Assembly (NCBI GenBank): GCA_944388685.1
Contig: CALXJS010000053.1
Location: 1 to 10,258, forward strand
Origin: an uncultured Clostridia bacterium
GTDB taxonomy: Bacteria; Bacillota_A; Clostridia; TANB77; CAG-508
Length of the DNA stretch: 10,258 nucleotides
Direction: 5' to 3'
Shown here: positions 1 through 7,449 of the stretch, in pieces
Layout of the letters: every line of letters begins with the position of its first letter
Position numbering within the stretch: position 1 is the stretch's first letter
Program-made: the position numbers and the translations under genes
The notes under the pieces: generated by a model
The model's input: the letters and a program-made list of their open reading frames with translations, nothing else
The model's database searches: none
What the model was told of the DNA's origin: nothing

Positions 1-157
1 CTAAATTCGTTTTTAGCGTTGTCAAACTTCTCAAAAATATTTTCAATATACAAAAGTATTATTTCAAATATTTTTGCTCGTTTTCCTAGCTAAAATTCGA
101 ATTTATTAAATTTTATTGTTTGGATAAATTTTATTTTGTAATTTTTAAATTTTGATT
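1..157. other. AT-rich intergenic stretch downstream of rpsG, no gene seen
   Basis: This stretch is very AT-rich and holds no supportable gene. On the minus strand a frame stays open for about 29 codons up to the window edge after a TAG near position 90, but it has no ATG and no ribosome binding site. A short element, CTAAATTCG at 1-9 and CTAAAATTCG at 90-99, recurs with a spacing of about 89 bases. It could be the edge of a longer tandem repeat cut by the window. No terminator with a clear T-run is visible after rpsG here, so read-through toward genes left of the window is possible. Confidence 0.4.
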
Positions 158-323
158 CAAAATGTACAGATTGCCGTTTTCAATCAAACATTTTATAAAT
201 TATCATTAAAATCGTTAAGATGTGCATTTTGGATTAGTCAGTACGGGTTGAAGGCGTACAATGGTACGTCGAAATCTGGACTGGATAACCAAAATGTACA
301 GATTGATGATTTTAATGGTAATT

Positions 324-324
<1 letters not shown>
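158..324. repeat. Three-copy intergenic repeat forming a large imperfect inverted repeat
   Basis: Three copies of one motif are visible. Copy A (plus, from 158) and copy C (plus, from 290) share the exact 16-mer CAAAATGTACAGATTG. Copy B is inverted (232 down to 197) and begins CCAAAATGCACA. Aligned over 36 bases, B and C match at 30 positions, so arms 197-232 and 289-324 can pair around a 56-base centre. That centre contains a small hairpin, CGTAC-AATG-GTACG (255-268). The right arm runs to the last base of the rpsG stop codon. The layout suggests a dispersed intergenic repeat or miniature element. Its function is unknown, and I see no U-tract that would make it a standard terminator. Confidence 0.65.
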
Positions 325-922
<598 letters not shown>

Positions 923-928
<6 letters not shown>

Positions 929-942
929 TTATATAAGTATTC
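923..942. repeat. 20-bp perfect palindrome in the rpsL-rpsG spacer
   Basis: GAATACTTATATAAGTATTC is its own exact reverse complement. It lies just upstream (minus sense) of a strong AAAGGAGG at 912-919 and just downstream of the nested stem at 944-1006. It could be a dimeric operator, or a hairpin in the transcript that affects RNA stability or processing. AT-rich DNA yields short palindromes by chance, but 20 exact bases is long. Confidence 0.7.
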
Positions 943-943
943 T

Positions 944-1006
944 AGGTACTCTGAAAAGTTTCCTTTCCCGTATAGTGCTATATATTCTATCTAAATTTAA
1001 GTACCT
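944..1006 (-). other. Predicted nested RNA structure in the rpsL-rpsG spacer
   Basis: In the minus-strand transcript AGGTACT (1006-1000) can pair exactly with AGTACCT (950-944). The segment between them contains a second hairpin, GGAAAG-GAAA-CTTTTC (968-953), with one G-U pair and a GNRA-type GAAA tetraloop. The spacer is otherwise free of genes. Together with the adjacent palindrome this suggests a structured intercistronic RNA, perhaps for differential stability or control of rpsG. It matches no riboswitch class that I know. Confidence 0.4.
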
Positions 1007-1079
1007 TAAAGTTTAGTAAGAGTACAAGCACTAATTCTTTTTCAATTATTTTTCTTTTTGCTTCAAAACCTCAGATTCT

Positions 1080-1109
1080 AAAAAACGAATCAAAGCAAGT
1101 TGCTGCTTT
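1080..1109 (-). terminator. Weak intrinsic terminator or attenuator after rpsL
   Basis: Just past the rpsL stop, the minus-strand RNA can form AAAGCA-GCAACT-TGCTTT (1109-1092), followed after six bases by six uridines (1085-1080). The stem is only six pairs and the U-tract is set back, so termination is probably partial at most. An alternative pairing, GATTC with GAATC, flanks the T-run. It may reduce transcription into rpsG. Confidence 0.35.
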
Positions 1110-1121
1110 CAATTTGTTTTT

Positions 1122-1535
1122 CTATTTTTTTGGTTTTTTAGCTCCATATTTAGAACGCGCTTGCATTCTATCTTTAACACCTGCTGTATCTAATGTTCCT
1201 CTAATGATATGGTATCTAACACCTGGAAGGTCTTTTACCCTACCACCTCTAATTAATACAACACTGTGCTCTTGTAGGTTATGACCGATACCTGGAATAT
1301 ATGAAGTAACTTCATAACCATTTGAAAGTCTAACTCTGGCAACTTTTCTTAAAGCTGAGTTTGGCTTTTTAGGTGTAACTGTTTTAACAACTGTACAAAC
1401 TCCTCTTTTTTGTGGAGCTCTGTTGTTTGTTAATCTCTTATTTTTTGAGTTCCATCCATGTTGTAATGCTGGAGATTTTGATTTTGTTACTCCTGTTTGT
1501 CTTCCTTTTCTTACTAATTGATTAATTGTTGGCAC
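1122..1535 (-). CDS. rpsL: 30S ribosomal protein S12
   Basis: S12 sits at the 30S decoding centre and tunes tRNA selection fidelity. The 137-residue product is the Firmicutes-length form, with the extra segment around residues 25-40 that E. coli S12 lacks. Conserved decoding loops are intact: [11 protein letters not shown] at 54-64 (K56, K57) and [13 protein letters not shown] at 97-109 (K101, D102, P104). The common streptomycin-resistance positions K56 and K101 therefore carry wild-type lysine, and D102 is the aspartate that RimO methylthiolates where that enzyme exists. The start is GTG (1535-1533), placed by AGGAGGT at 1545-1551. A promoter and structured leader lie upstream, and rpsG follows after 327 bases. 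Its upstream neighbour is trmFO rather than the usual rpoC or L7Ae-like gene. Confidence 0.98.
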   Translation of the reverse strand: MPTINQLVRKGRQTGVTKSKSPALQHGWNSKNKRLTNNRAPQKRGVCTVVKTVTPKKPNSALRKVARVRLSNGYEVTSYIPGIGHNLQEHSVVLIRGGRVKDLPGVRYHIIRGTLDTAGVKDRMQARSKYGAKKPKK

Positions 1536-1574
1536 TTAAATTTCACCTCCTGTTTTATAATTTCTAATTTATTC

Positions 1575-1620
1575 TATATGAAAATATTTTGTCATATTTT
1601 TGAAATATTTGTTTCATATA
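1575..1620 (-). other. Second hairpin in the rpsL leader
   Basis: Within the rpsL 5' untranslated region, TATATGAAA (1620-1612) pairs exactly with TTTCATATA (1583-1575). The 28-base AT-rich interior contains further AAATATTT-like complementarity. It lies about 25 bases upstream of the ribosome binding site. The pairing is all A-U except one G-C, so it would be only moderately stable. Confidence 0.35.
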
Positions 1621-1626
1621 AAATAA

Positions 1627-1677
1627 ATATACCGTTACGGAATTGCATATTACATGCAATCTATCATAACGGTATAT
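1627..1677 (-). promoter_or_regulatory. Nested inverted repeat at the predicted 5' end of the rpsL transcript
   Basis: An outer exact 11-bp repeat, ATATACCGTTA (1627-1637) with TAACGGTATAT (1667-1677), encloses an exact inner 7-bp hairpin, ATTGCAT-ATTAC-ATGCAAT (1642-1660). The two are separated by an asymmetric internal loop (four and six bases). The element abuts the -10 box (1678-1683), and the expected transcription start (about 1671) falls inside the outer arm. It could act as a protective 5' hairpin, an operator over the start site, or an attenuator; the U-rich run that follows on the minus strand would also suit a terminator for the upstream trmFO operon. Confidence 0.6.
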
Positions 1678-1706
1678 ATTTTATCATCTTTCATATCATA
1701 AGTCAA
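1678..1706 (-). promoter_or_regulatory. Candidate sigma-A promoter of rpsL-rpsG
   Basis: On the minus strand TTGACT (1706-1701) and TAAAAT (1683-1678) are separated by exactly 17 bases. This is a good housekeeping promoter with one mismatch in each box. It lies in the 218-base gap between trmFO and rpsL and would give a leader of about 135 bases. A further TTGACA (1740-1735) upstream has only an A-run in the -10 position and looks weaker. Confidence 0.6.
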
Positions 1707-1753
1707 TGAATTTTTTTATTTTATTTTATGTACTTGTCAATTTTAGTTACAGT

Positions 1754-3229
1754 TCAGTATAAAAAATCTTTTAAACTTTCTAAACTTCTTTCTGCTAATT
1801 TCATATATCTTGCTTTTTTATCTTTTATTTTCTTTCCTTCTAATTCCGGTAAAATCCCAAAATTCGCATTCATTGGCTGGAATTTCGTATTTGGTGTTGA
1901 AATATATTTGGCTAATGCACCAATCACCGTATATTCAGAAAAAGTCAATTTACTTTTTATTTTTGGTTCTGCAGTTAATAAATCAGATGAATCATTTGTA
2001 TTAAACTTTTCCTCTTTTTGCTGTATGTTACTTTCTTTTGATATATCCATACTTTCACTTTGCATACTTTTAAACTGAAGTACAGTATTTAAACCCGCCA
2101 CCATTCCAGAAGAAATGGATTCTACATACCCTTCTACACCTGTAATTTGTCCTGCAAAATAGATATTGTGGTTACTTTTTAAATGATAGGTTTCGTCTAA
2201 TAATTCCGTAGCATTAATATAGGTATTTCTATGCATAACACCATATTTTACAAATTCTGCATTTTCTAGTCCTGGTATCATAGAAAATACTCTTTTTTGT
2301 TCTCCAAATTTCAAATTGGTTTGAAATCCAACCATATTATACATACTACCTTGTTTATCATCTTGTCTTAATTGTACAACAGCATATGGTCTTCTTCCTG
2401 TTCTTGGATCATCAAAACCGACTGGTTTTAATGGTCCAAATCGTAATGTATCGATTCCTCTTTTTGCCATAATTTCAATTGGCATGCATCCTTCGAAAAT
2501 TTCTCTTTTTTCAAAGTCATGTAAAGTAACAACTTCTGCATTAATCAATTCTTTCACAAAAGTTTCATATTCTTCTTGATTCATTGGAAGATTAATATAA
2601 CTTTGTGTTTCTTGTTCCTCTTCTAATCGTTTTCTCCACTCTTCGATTGTTTCTTCTTTTTTCTTTTCTTGTGCATATCTATCTCCGTAAAAGGCAATAT
2701 CAAAATTTATACTATCTTTGTTAATGATTGGAGCTGCTGCATCATAGAAATATAACTTATCTTGGCTAGTCAGCTTTTGAATCTGTTTTGCCAAACCACC
2801 TGAAGTCAATGGTCCTGTGGCAATAATGACAATCCCCTCTTCTGCCATCTTTTCTATATCTGTTATTTCTTCATGTATCACTTCTATATTTTCATTTCCT
2901 TCAATTACCTTCGTTACTTTTTCTGAAAAAAACTCTCTATCTACAGCTAATGCTTGTCCGGCAGGCACACTGGTTTCATCCGCTATTTTAATTAGTAAAG
3001 AATCTAATCTTCGTAATTCCTCTTTTAGCAATCCACATGCATTTGTTAACAAATTAGATTTAAAAGAATTACTACATACAATCTCTGCTAAATTTTGATT
3101 ACTATGTGCTGGGGAGAATTTTACGGGTTTCATTTCATATAATTTTACATGTATGCCTCTTTTGGCAATTTGATAAGCAGCTTCCGTACCAGCTAATCCA
3201 CCACCTATTATAGATATATACTTTTTCAT
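1754..3229 (-). CDS. trmFO: tRNA (uracil-54-C5)-methyltransferase, folate/FAD-dependent
   Basis: TrmFO makes 5-methyluridine at tRNA position 54 using 5,10-methylenetetrahydrofolate and reduced FAD. The N-terminus has the FAD dinucleotide motif IIGGGLAGTEAA (GGGLAG at 9-14). Both functional cysteines are visible: C52 in VCSNS and C248 in FEGCMPIE, matching C53 and C226 of the B. subtilis enzyme as I recall it. RPYAVVQLRQDD, GVMHRNTYIN and FAGQITGVEGYVES are also present. At 491 residues it exceeds the usual ~435. A charged block at about 186-208 and a Ser/Lys/Glu-rich block at about 386-432 account for the excess, while the flanking core is intact. It overlaps the upstream hypothetical gene by four bases (ATGA) and has GAGGAG ahead of its ATG, so translational coupling is likely. 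It is the last gene of the SNF2 operon. Confidence 0.96.
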   Translation of the reverse strand: MKKYISIIGGGLAGTEAAYQIAKRGIHVKLYEMKPVKFSPAHSNQNLAEIVCSNSFKSNLLTNACGLLKEELRRLDSLLIKIADETSVPAGQALAVDREFFSEKVTKVIEGNENIEVIHEEITDIEKMAEEGIVIIATGPLTSGGLAKQIQKLTSQDKLYFYDAAAPIINKDSINFDIAFYGDRYAQEKKKEETIEEWRKRLEEEQETQSYINLPMNQEEYETFVKELINAEVVTLHDFEKREIFEGCMPIEIMAKRGIDTLRFGPLKPVGFDDPRTGRRPYAVVQLRQDDKQGSMYNMVGFQTNLKFGEQKRVFSMIPGLENAEFVKYGVMHRNTYINATELLDETYHLKSNHNIYFAGQITGVEGYVESISSGMVAGLNTVLQFKSMQSESMDISKESNIQQKEEKFNTNDSSDLLTAEPKIKSKLTFSEYTVIGALAKYISTPNTKFQPMNANFGILPELEGKKIKDKKARYMKLAERSLESLKDFLY

Positions 3230-3600
3230 CTTGTCTCCTCACGTTTCTCTTTTTCTGTACTTTCATTATTAAGTCTACTTTTTTTTAAATCTTGTTCTTT
3301 TCTGAATTCTTTAATATCCACCTCTTCTACAGAGTATGTTTCAATATACGTCTTTCTATGCTTTAGATACTGTAATTCCTTTTTCATTCTGTCATATAGA
3401 CTTTCATCTATATCTATTGCTTCTAATTTCATTGTTTTTAATATATTTATTATTCTAGTTATCGCATGTATTTCTTCATCTATTCCTTTTTTAGTGATTT
3501 TTTCATATAGTTCTCTTTCTTCTTTCAATTGTCTTTTTAATAAGATCTCTCTTTTTTGGTCCTCTTGATTGTCAAACTTTTGAAAATTATTTTCTTCCAT
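3226..3600 (-). CDS. Hypothetical highly charged, probably coiled-coil protein
   Basis: I do not recognise a family. The 124-residue product is rich in Glu, Lys, Arg and Asp, with long stretches likely to be helical (about residues 13-42 and 62-83) and a disordered-looking charged C-terminus. It has no signal peptide, membrane segment or metal-binding motif. The ATG at 3600 is chosen because AGGAGG (3610-3615) lies nine bases upstream; a TTG at 3624 in the same frame sits before that site and is unlikely. The ribosome binding site overlaps the SNF2 stop codon, and the gene's own stop overlaps the trmFO start, so it is tightly coupled to both. A partner of the helicase is conceivable, but nothing in the sequence shows it. 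Confidence 0.8.
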   Translation of the reverse strand: MEENNFQKFDNQEDQKREILLKRQLKEERELYEKITKKGIDEEIHAITRIINILKTMKLEAIDIDESLYDRMKKELQYLKHRKTYIETYSVEEVDIKEFRKEQDLKKSRLNNESTEKEKREETR

Positions 3601-3609
3601 AGACTTTTT

Positions 3610-3615
3610 CCTCCT
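3610..3615 (-). promoter_or_regulatory. Ribosome binding site fixing the start of the 124-aa gene
   Basis: AGGAGG nine bases before the ATG at 3600 overlaps the SNF2 stop codon (3616-3614). It rules out the upstream TTG at 3624 and indicates that translation is coupled to the end of the helicase gene. Confidence 0.7.
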
Positions 3616-6600
3616 ACTCTTCAAACAACCTCATAATATCTTCTTTAGACAACTTATTAATAAATGAAGTCTTTGTACTAAGCATATTATCCATCAATTC
3701 TGCCTTTCTTTGTTGCAATTCATATATTTTCTCTTCTATCGAATTTTTTGTAATCAATTTATACACTTGCACATTATTTTTTTGTCCAATTCGATATGCT
3801 CTATCTGTCGCTTGGTTTTCCGTGGATATATTCCACCACGGATCGTAATGTATAACCATATCTGCTCCTGTTAAGTTTAGTCCTGTTCCCCCTGCTTTTA
3901 GAGATATTAAAAAGACTTTGATATTTGGATTTTCATTAAATTCATCTACCAAATCTATTCTCTCATCTACTTTTGTTGCTCCTGTTAATTTAAAATATTT
4001 GATATTTGACTTTTGCAATTGTTTTTCTATAATGGGAAACATAGATGTATAGCCAGAAAATAGTAAAATTTTGTGGTTTCCTTTTACAGCATCTTCGATT
4101 ATTTCCATGCATTGATTTAATTTACTGCTTCCGCCTGCATAATCTTTAATAAATAGACTTGGATGACAACATATTTGGCGCAATCTTGTTAATACAGATA
4201 AGATTTTGATATGACTTTTTTCAATTCCGTTTAAGTTGATTTCTTCTGCTACTTCTTCTTTAGCTTGGGCTAAATAAGAAACATATAATTTTTTTTGTTC
4301 TTCCTCCATTTCATTATGTAGAACCGTTACTGTTTTTTCTGGTAATTCTGTTAATACTTCTGCTTTGGTTCTCCTTAAGATGAATGGTTCTATTAACATT
4401 TTTAATTTACTCATTGCTTGTGTATTATTTTCTTTTACAATTGGCGTTTCATAAAGTGTTTTAAATTTCTTGTATGAAAATAGATAGCCTGGCATGATAT
4501 AGTCAAATATGGACCACAATTCTGCCAATGAATTTTCTATTGGCGTTCCCGTTAAAGCATATCTTGTTTCAGCATTTATCTTTTTGATAGCTTTCGCATT
4601 TTGTGTATTGCTGTTTTTTAAGTATTGTGCCTCATCTGCAATAATATATCGAAATTGATAATTTTTATCTTTGTATAAGTCAATATCTCTTTTTAATAAA
4701 TCATAAGAGGTTATAACTAAATCATAGTTTTCAATTTCTGCAATTTTTCGTTTTCTTTCTGCTAATGTTCCATTGATTACCAAAGTTTGTAGATCTCCTG
4801 CAAACTTTTCTGCTTCATTTTGCCAGTTTAATGCCAAAGAACTTGGAGATATAACTATACTGGTTTTTCTTTCTTGTTTATCTGTTTTTTGAACATAGTC
4901 TAAGATAACAGACAACATTTGTATTGTTTTTCCTAGTCCCATATCATCTGCTAATATGCCACCAAATTTATATTTATCTAATGTTTTTAACCACTTAAAT
5001 CCTATTTTTTGATAATATCTTAATGTGTTTTCTAAGATTTCTGGTATTTTAACTTCATTATTGTCATTTTCTTTGTTTAGTTCACCCACAATATTTCTGT
5101 AATTTTCATTTTTAACAACTTGGTTACCTTTTGTTCCTTTTAATAATTCTTCTAGATATAGGCTTCTATACATTGGAAGTTTTACTTCTCCTTCTTCCAG
5201 GTCTTTATAGTCTATATCCATTCCTGTTACCAATTTATCAATAAAATCCAATTCCTTGTTATCTTCTAATTCTAGAAAACTACCATCTTTTAGTCGATAA
5301 TATTTTTTCTTAAGTTCATATTTTTGCATAATCTTTTCTAGTTCTTTGATATTAATATCCAAATTGCTTAGGTCTACAGAAAGTAGATTATTTTCAATTT
5401 TTACCCCTACTGTTCCCATTTTGGGTTGTCTAATCTGCTTTTTCTTAAAATTTTCTGTTACCAAAACCTCAAAATGTTGCATATAATAATTAATATCTTG
5501 GGTTAAAAATTGATAAATTTTATCATTATCTGGTAAGATAAATCGTAAATTTTTTACATCAAGCATAAATCCTGTTTTTCGGAAAATGTTCAATGCTTTC
5601 GTTTCTTTTATCATATTTCTTGGTATGTCAATTTTTTGTTTTTCGTCTAAAGGATTAAATTCTTGATTATCATAACAAAATTTTACATCTGCTACCAAAT
5701 AGTCATTTTTATCAAAATCTAAATACACTTTTGTTATTAAGGTTTTGGGTTTATATTTTTCAATTTCTTCTTCAGAAATGTTTTCTAACTTGATAGCATT
5801 TTTTACTTTGGGAATAATAACAGAAAATAGTTGTGATAATTCTTCTGTTCCTAGTTTTACTTCTGTCATATAATTTTGTCTAAAAATTTCTAAAAGTTTC
5901 AAATTTGCTTTTTCAAACTTTTTGTTGCAACGATATATTTTGTGCTCATCCAGTACATATTTATATTCTTTCCCTTGTAATATGGAAACTTTATAAATTT
6001 CTACATTGGGAATAATCTCATAACTCTCTTTGTCTAGCTTTACAAGTTTAAATTGGATATCTGGTTGTTCTTCTGTAAATTCAATTTCGGTTTGCTTATA
6101 TTCTTTTTGAAAGCTAATCTTTTTTCCATTTAAAATTTCAAATAAGTCGTCTAATCCGCTATTGCTTAAAATGATACTGGTTTCACTTAAAGCATTCCCA
6201 TAAAATCGGTAATTGCTATTGGAATTTGAATTGGCATATTTGATAATCTCTGCATATTTCATTAAAAAGTCTAAAAGTGGTAAACTTTCTTTTTCAAAGC
6301 TTTCTCTCGTATGAACAAATTGTAATTTTTGTCCATAACGGTATAATTCTTTATTTAACATTCTTGTATAAAAATCAGATAAATTTTTAATTTTATACAT
6401 TCGTTTATTTCCAACTTTAAATTCTACCTTGATATCGCCTGTAAACTTGTCATAAAAAATCTCTGGTTCTAACTTAATGGTCCCTTGTTCTTTTAACTCG
6501 CTTTCCTCTTCTTCAATCCCTTCGATTTCTTCATTATAAAAAATATTTACAATTTGTTTAAATCCCCTATATCTATCATAGCTTGAAGGTGACTTATACT

Positions 6601-6943
6601 CTGTTGTAGCTTCATTTTCTGTACTTTTTTCACTTTCTATAGCATTTTCTGTATCGATAAATTTTAAAACCGTTGCCAATGTATGTTTGCATATGCCATA
6701 ATACTTATGATAATCTGGACATGTACAAGTAATATCCTCCACTTCCCCGTTTTGTACAAGAATATATGTATGGTATTCCTCATTACCATACACACTTCCT
6801 TTTATCTCAAAATTAAATTGATTTTGATATTCAAAATCAATAATGTCTACACGACCCTCTTCTTTATATTCGCGTGCTTTTTTTGTTCTATCTATTCCTG
6901 CATCATCACACAAATTCTCAATTATATTTCTATTTATCAACAT
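3614..6943 (-). CDS. SWIM zinc-finger SNF2-family DEAD-like helicase/ATPase
   Basis: This 1109-residue Swi2/Snf2-type ATPase probably translocates on double-stranded DNA and remodels protein-DNA complexes. Its cellular substrate is unknown. An N-terminal SWIM zinc finger is seen as C73, C75, C85 and H87 (CTCPDYHKYYGICKH). Residues of roughly 120-620 form the poorly conserved region typical of bacterial SNF2-associated segments. The ATPase core follows: YYQKIGFKWL, Walker A DDMGLGKT (K672), DEAQ (770-773), LTGTPIEN (TGTP at 798-801), then the second RecA lobe with FLISLKAGGTGLNLT and motif VI QATDRAYRIGQ (1044-1054). All catalytic motifs are intact. The ATG is preceded by GAGAGGT, and a strong promoter lies about 20 bases upstream of it. 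It heads an operon with the 124-aa gene and trmFO. A role in DNA repair or transcription recycling would be a guess. Confidence 0.95.
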   Translation of the reverse strand: MLINRNIIENLCDDAGIDRTKKAREYKEEGRVDIIDFEYQNQFNFEIKGSVYGNEEYHTYILVQNGEVEDITCTCPDYHKYYGICKHTLATVLKFIDTENAIESEKSTENEATTEYKSPSSYDRYRGFKQIVNIFYNEEIEGIEEEESELKEQGTIKLEPEIFYDKFTGDIKVEFKVGNKRMYKIKNLSDFYTRMLNKELYRYGQKLQFVHTRESFEKESLPLLDFLMKYAEIIKYANSNSNSNYRFYGNALSETSIILSNSGLDDLFEILNGKKISFQKEYKQTEIEFTEEQPDIQFKLVKLDKESYEIIPNVEIYKVSILQGKEYKYVLDEHKIYRCNKKFEKANLKLLEIFRQNYMTEVKLGTEELSQLFSVIIPKVKNAIKLENISEEEIEKYKPKTLITKVYLDFDKNDYLVADVKFCYDNQEFNPLDEKQKIDIPRNMIKETKALNIFRKTGFMLDVKNLRFILPDNDKIYQFLTQDINYYMQHFEVLVTENFKKKQIRQPKMGTVGVKIENNLLSVDLSNLDINIKELEKIMQKYELKKKYYRLKDGSFLELEDNKELDFIDKLVTGMDIDYKDLEEGEVKLPMYRSLYLEELLKGTKGNQVVKNENYRNIVGELNKENDNNEVKIPEILENTLRYYQKIGFKWLKTLDKYKFGGILADDMGLGKTIQMLSVILDYVQKTDKQERKTSIVISPSSLALNWQNEAEKFAGDLQTLVINGTLAERKRKIAEIENYDLVITSYDLLKRDIDLYKDKNYQFRYIIADEAQYLKNSNTQNAKAIKKINAETRYALTGTPIENSLAELWSIFDYIMPGYLFSYKKFKTLYETPIVKENNTQAMSKLKMLIEPFILRRTKAEVLTELPEKTVTVLHNEMEEEQKKLYVSYLAQAKEEVAEEINLNGIEKSHIKILSVLTRLRQICCHPSLFIKDYAGGSSKLNQCMEIIEDAVKGNHKILLFSGYTSMFPIIEKQLQKSNIKYFKLTGATKVDERIDLVDEFNENPNIKVFLISLKAGGTGLNLTGADMVIHYDPWWNISTENQATDRAYRIGQKNNVQVYKLITKNSIEEKIYELQQRKAELMDNMLSTKTSFINKLSKEDIMRLFEE

Positions 6944-6969
6944 ATTTTTTACCTCTCACTTGGCAAAAA

Positions 6970-6998
6970 ATTATATACCATTTGAGGATTTTTTTCAA
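6970..6998 (-). promoter_or_regulatory. Sigma-A promoter of the SNF2-trmFO operon
   Basis: On the minus strand TTGAAA (6998-6993) and TATAAT (6975-6970) are separated by exactly 17 bases. The -10 box is a full consensus match and the -35 box differs at one position. The predicted start near 6963 gives a short leader of about 20 bases before the helicase ATG. It sits directly after the terminator of the Spo0E-like gene. Confidence 0.75.
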
Positions 6999-7033
6999 GT
7001 ATTTTTCTGGTAGTTTTTATAAAAAGTTGCCAA

Positions 7034-7067
7034 AAATAAACATTCCCCACAATTTAACATTGTAGGG
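7034..7067 (-). terminator. Intrinsic terminator of the Spo0E-like gene
   Basis: The minus-strand RNA forms a nine-pair stem, CCCTACAAT (7067-7059) with ATTGTGGGG (7053-7045), with one G-U pair and a five-base loop. A U-rich tail, AATGTTTATTTTT, follows. It begins 11 bases past the stop codon and separates this gene from the SNF2 operon. Confidence 0.75.
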
Positions 7068-7077
7068 ATCTATTTCT

Positions 7078-7242
7078 TTACAGTATTGCTATTACCGCTT
7101 TTTTTTTATTATTTTTATCATAATAAGATGCAATCAATTCGTCAAGTTCTACACTTAATTTATAGATAATATGATAGTCTTTGCCTTCTTCTATACTTTT
7201 ATTCAATTTATCTCGCAATTTACAAATTTCATCATTTAACAT
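7078..7242 (-). CDS. Spo0E family sporulation regulatory aspartyl-phosphate phosphatase
   Basis: Members of this family are small helical-hairpin phosphatases that remove phosphate from the response regulator Spo0A and so delay sporulation. The 54-residue product carries the family signature SVELDELI (S30-I37) in the second helix, followed by ASYYD, after a first helix from about residues 2 to 19. Length and layout fit the family. The ATG at 7242 is chosen because AAAAGGAG (7251-7258) lies eight bases upstream. An upstream ATG at 7293 in the same frame would start almost at the predicted transcription start and lacks a binding site. The gene is flanked by its own promoter and terminator, so it is probably monocistronic. 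It implies a Spo0A-type sporulation pathway elsewhere in the genome. Confidence 0.85.
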   Translation of the reverse strand: MLNDEICKLRDKLNKSIEEGKDYHIIYKLSVELDELIASYYDKNNKKKAVIAIL

Positions 7243-7250
7243 ATCTATCT

Positions 7251-7258
7251 CTCCTTTT
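7251..7258 (-). promoter_or_regulatory. Ribosome binding site fixing the Spo0E-like start
   Basis: AAAAGGAG eight bases upstream of the ATG at 7242 supports the 54-residue form over the 71-residue form that begins at 7293. Confidence 0.7.
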
Positions 7259-7301
7259 CTAAAGTTATCTTTCGTATATCTATAAATTACCATATAAAAC
7301 C

Positions 7302-7330
7302 ATTATAGTCAAGCAATTTCAATTGTTTTA
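7302..7330 (-). promoter_or_regulatory. Candidate promoter of the Spo0E-like gene
   Basis: A consensus TATAAT (7307-7302) lies on the minus strand, with TAAAAC (7330-7325) 17 bases upstream as a poor -35 box. Transcription would begin near 7295 and leave about 50 bases before the ATG at 7242. The weak -35 suggests an activator or low constitutive expression. Confidence 0.45.
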
Positions 7331-7380
7331 GCCAATTTTCGTATGACGTTTTTTTACATTTTTCGACAGTTAGAAGTGAA

Positions 7381-7422
7381 AAAAAACAGTATTATTTATT
7401 TTATACTATAATACTGTTTTTT
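7381..7422 (-). terminator. Strong intrinsic terminator after the M16 peptidase pair
   Basis: A perfect 15-bp inverted repeat (7381-7395 with 7408-7422) surrounds a 12-base loop. The arms begin with six A's and end with six T's, so the same hairpin can end transcripts on either strand. It lies 27 bases past the stop of the second peptidase gene. The stem core is ACAGTATTAT with its complement. Confidence 0.85.
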
Positions 7423-7449
7423 CTCTATTCTTTTTCAACACATCTTTTT

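Noticed and set aside
1728..2078. 116-codon plus-strand open frame
   Set aside because: It is antisense to the C-terminal part of trmFO, where the low-complexity insertion leaves the opposite strand open. No initiation signal is seen.
3601..3624. TTG start for the hypothetical gene at 3624
   Set aside because: The AGGAGG at 3610-3615 lies downstream of that TTG and is ideally placed for the ATG at 3600.
6683..6985. 100-codon plus-strand hydrophobic open frame
   Set aside because: Its hydrophobic residues come from the complement of Lys/Glu codons at the start of the SNF2 gene. It also covers the clear SNF2 promoter.
7243..7293. N-terminal extension of the Spo0E-like protein starting at 7293
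   Set aside because: The 7293 ATG has no ribosome binding site and falls next to the predicted transcription start, whereas the 7242 ATG has AAAAGGAG at ideal spacing.
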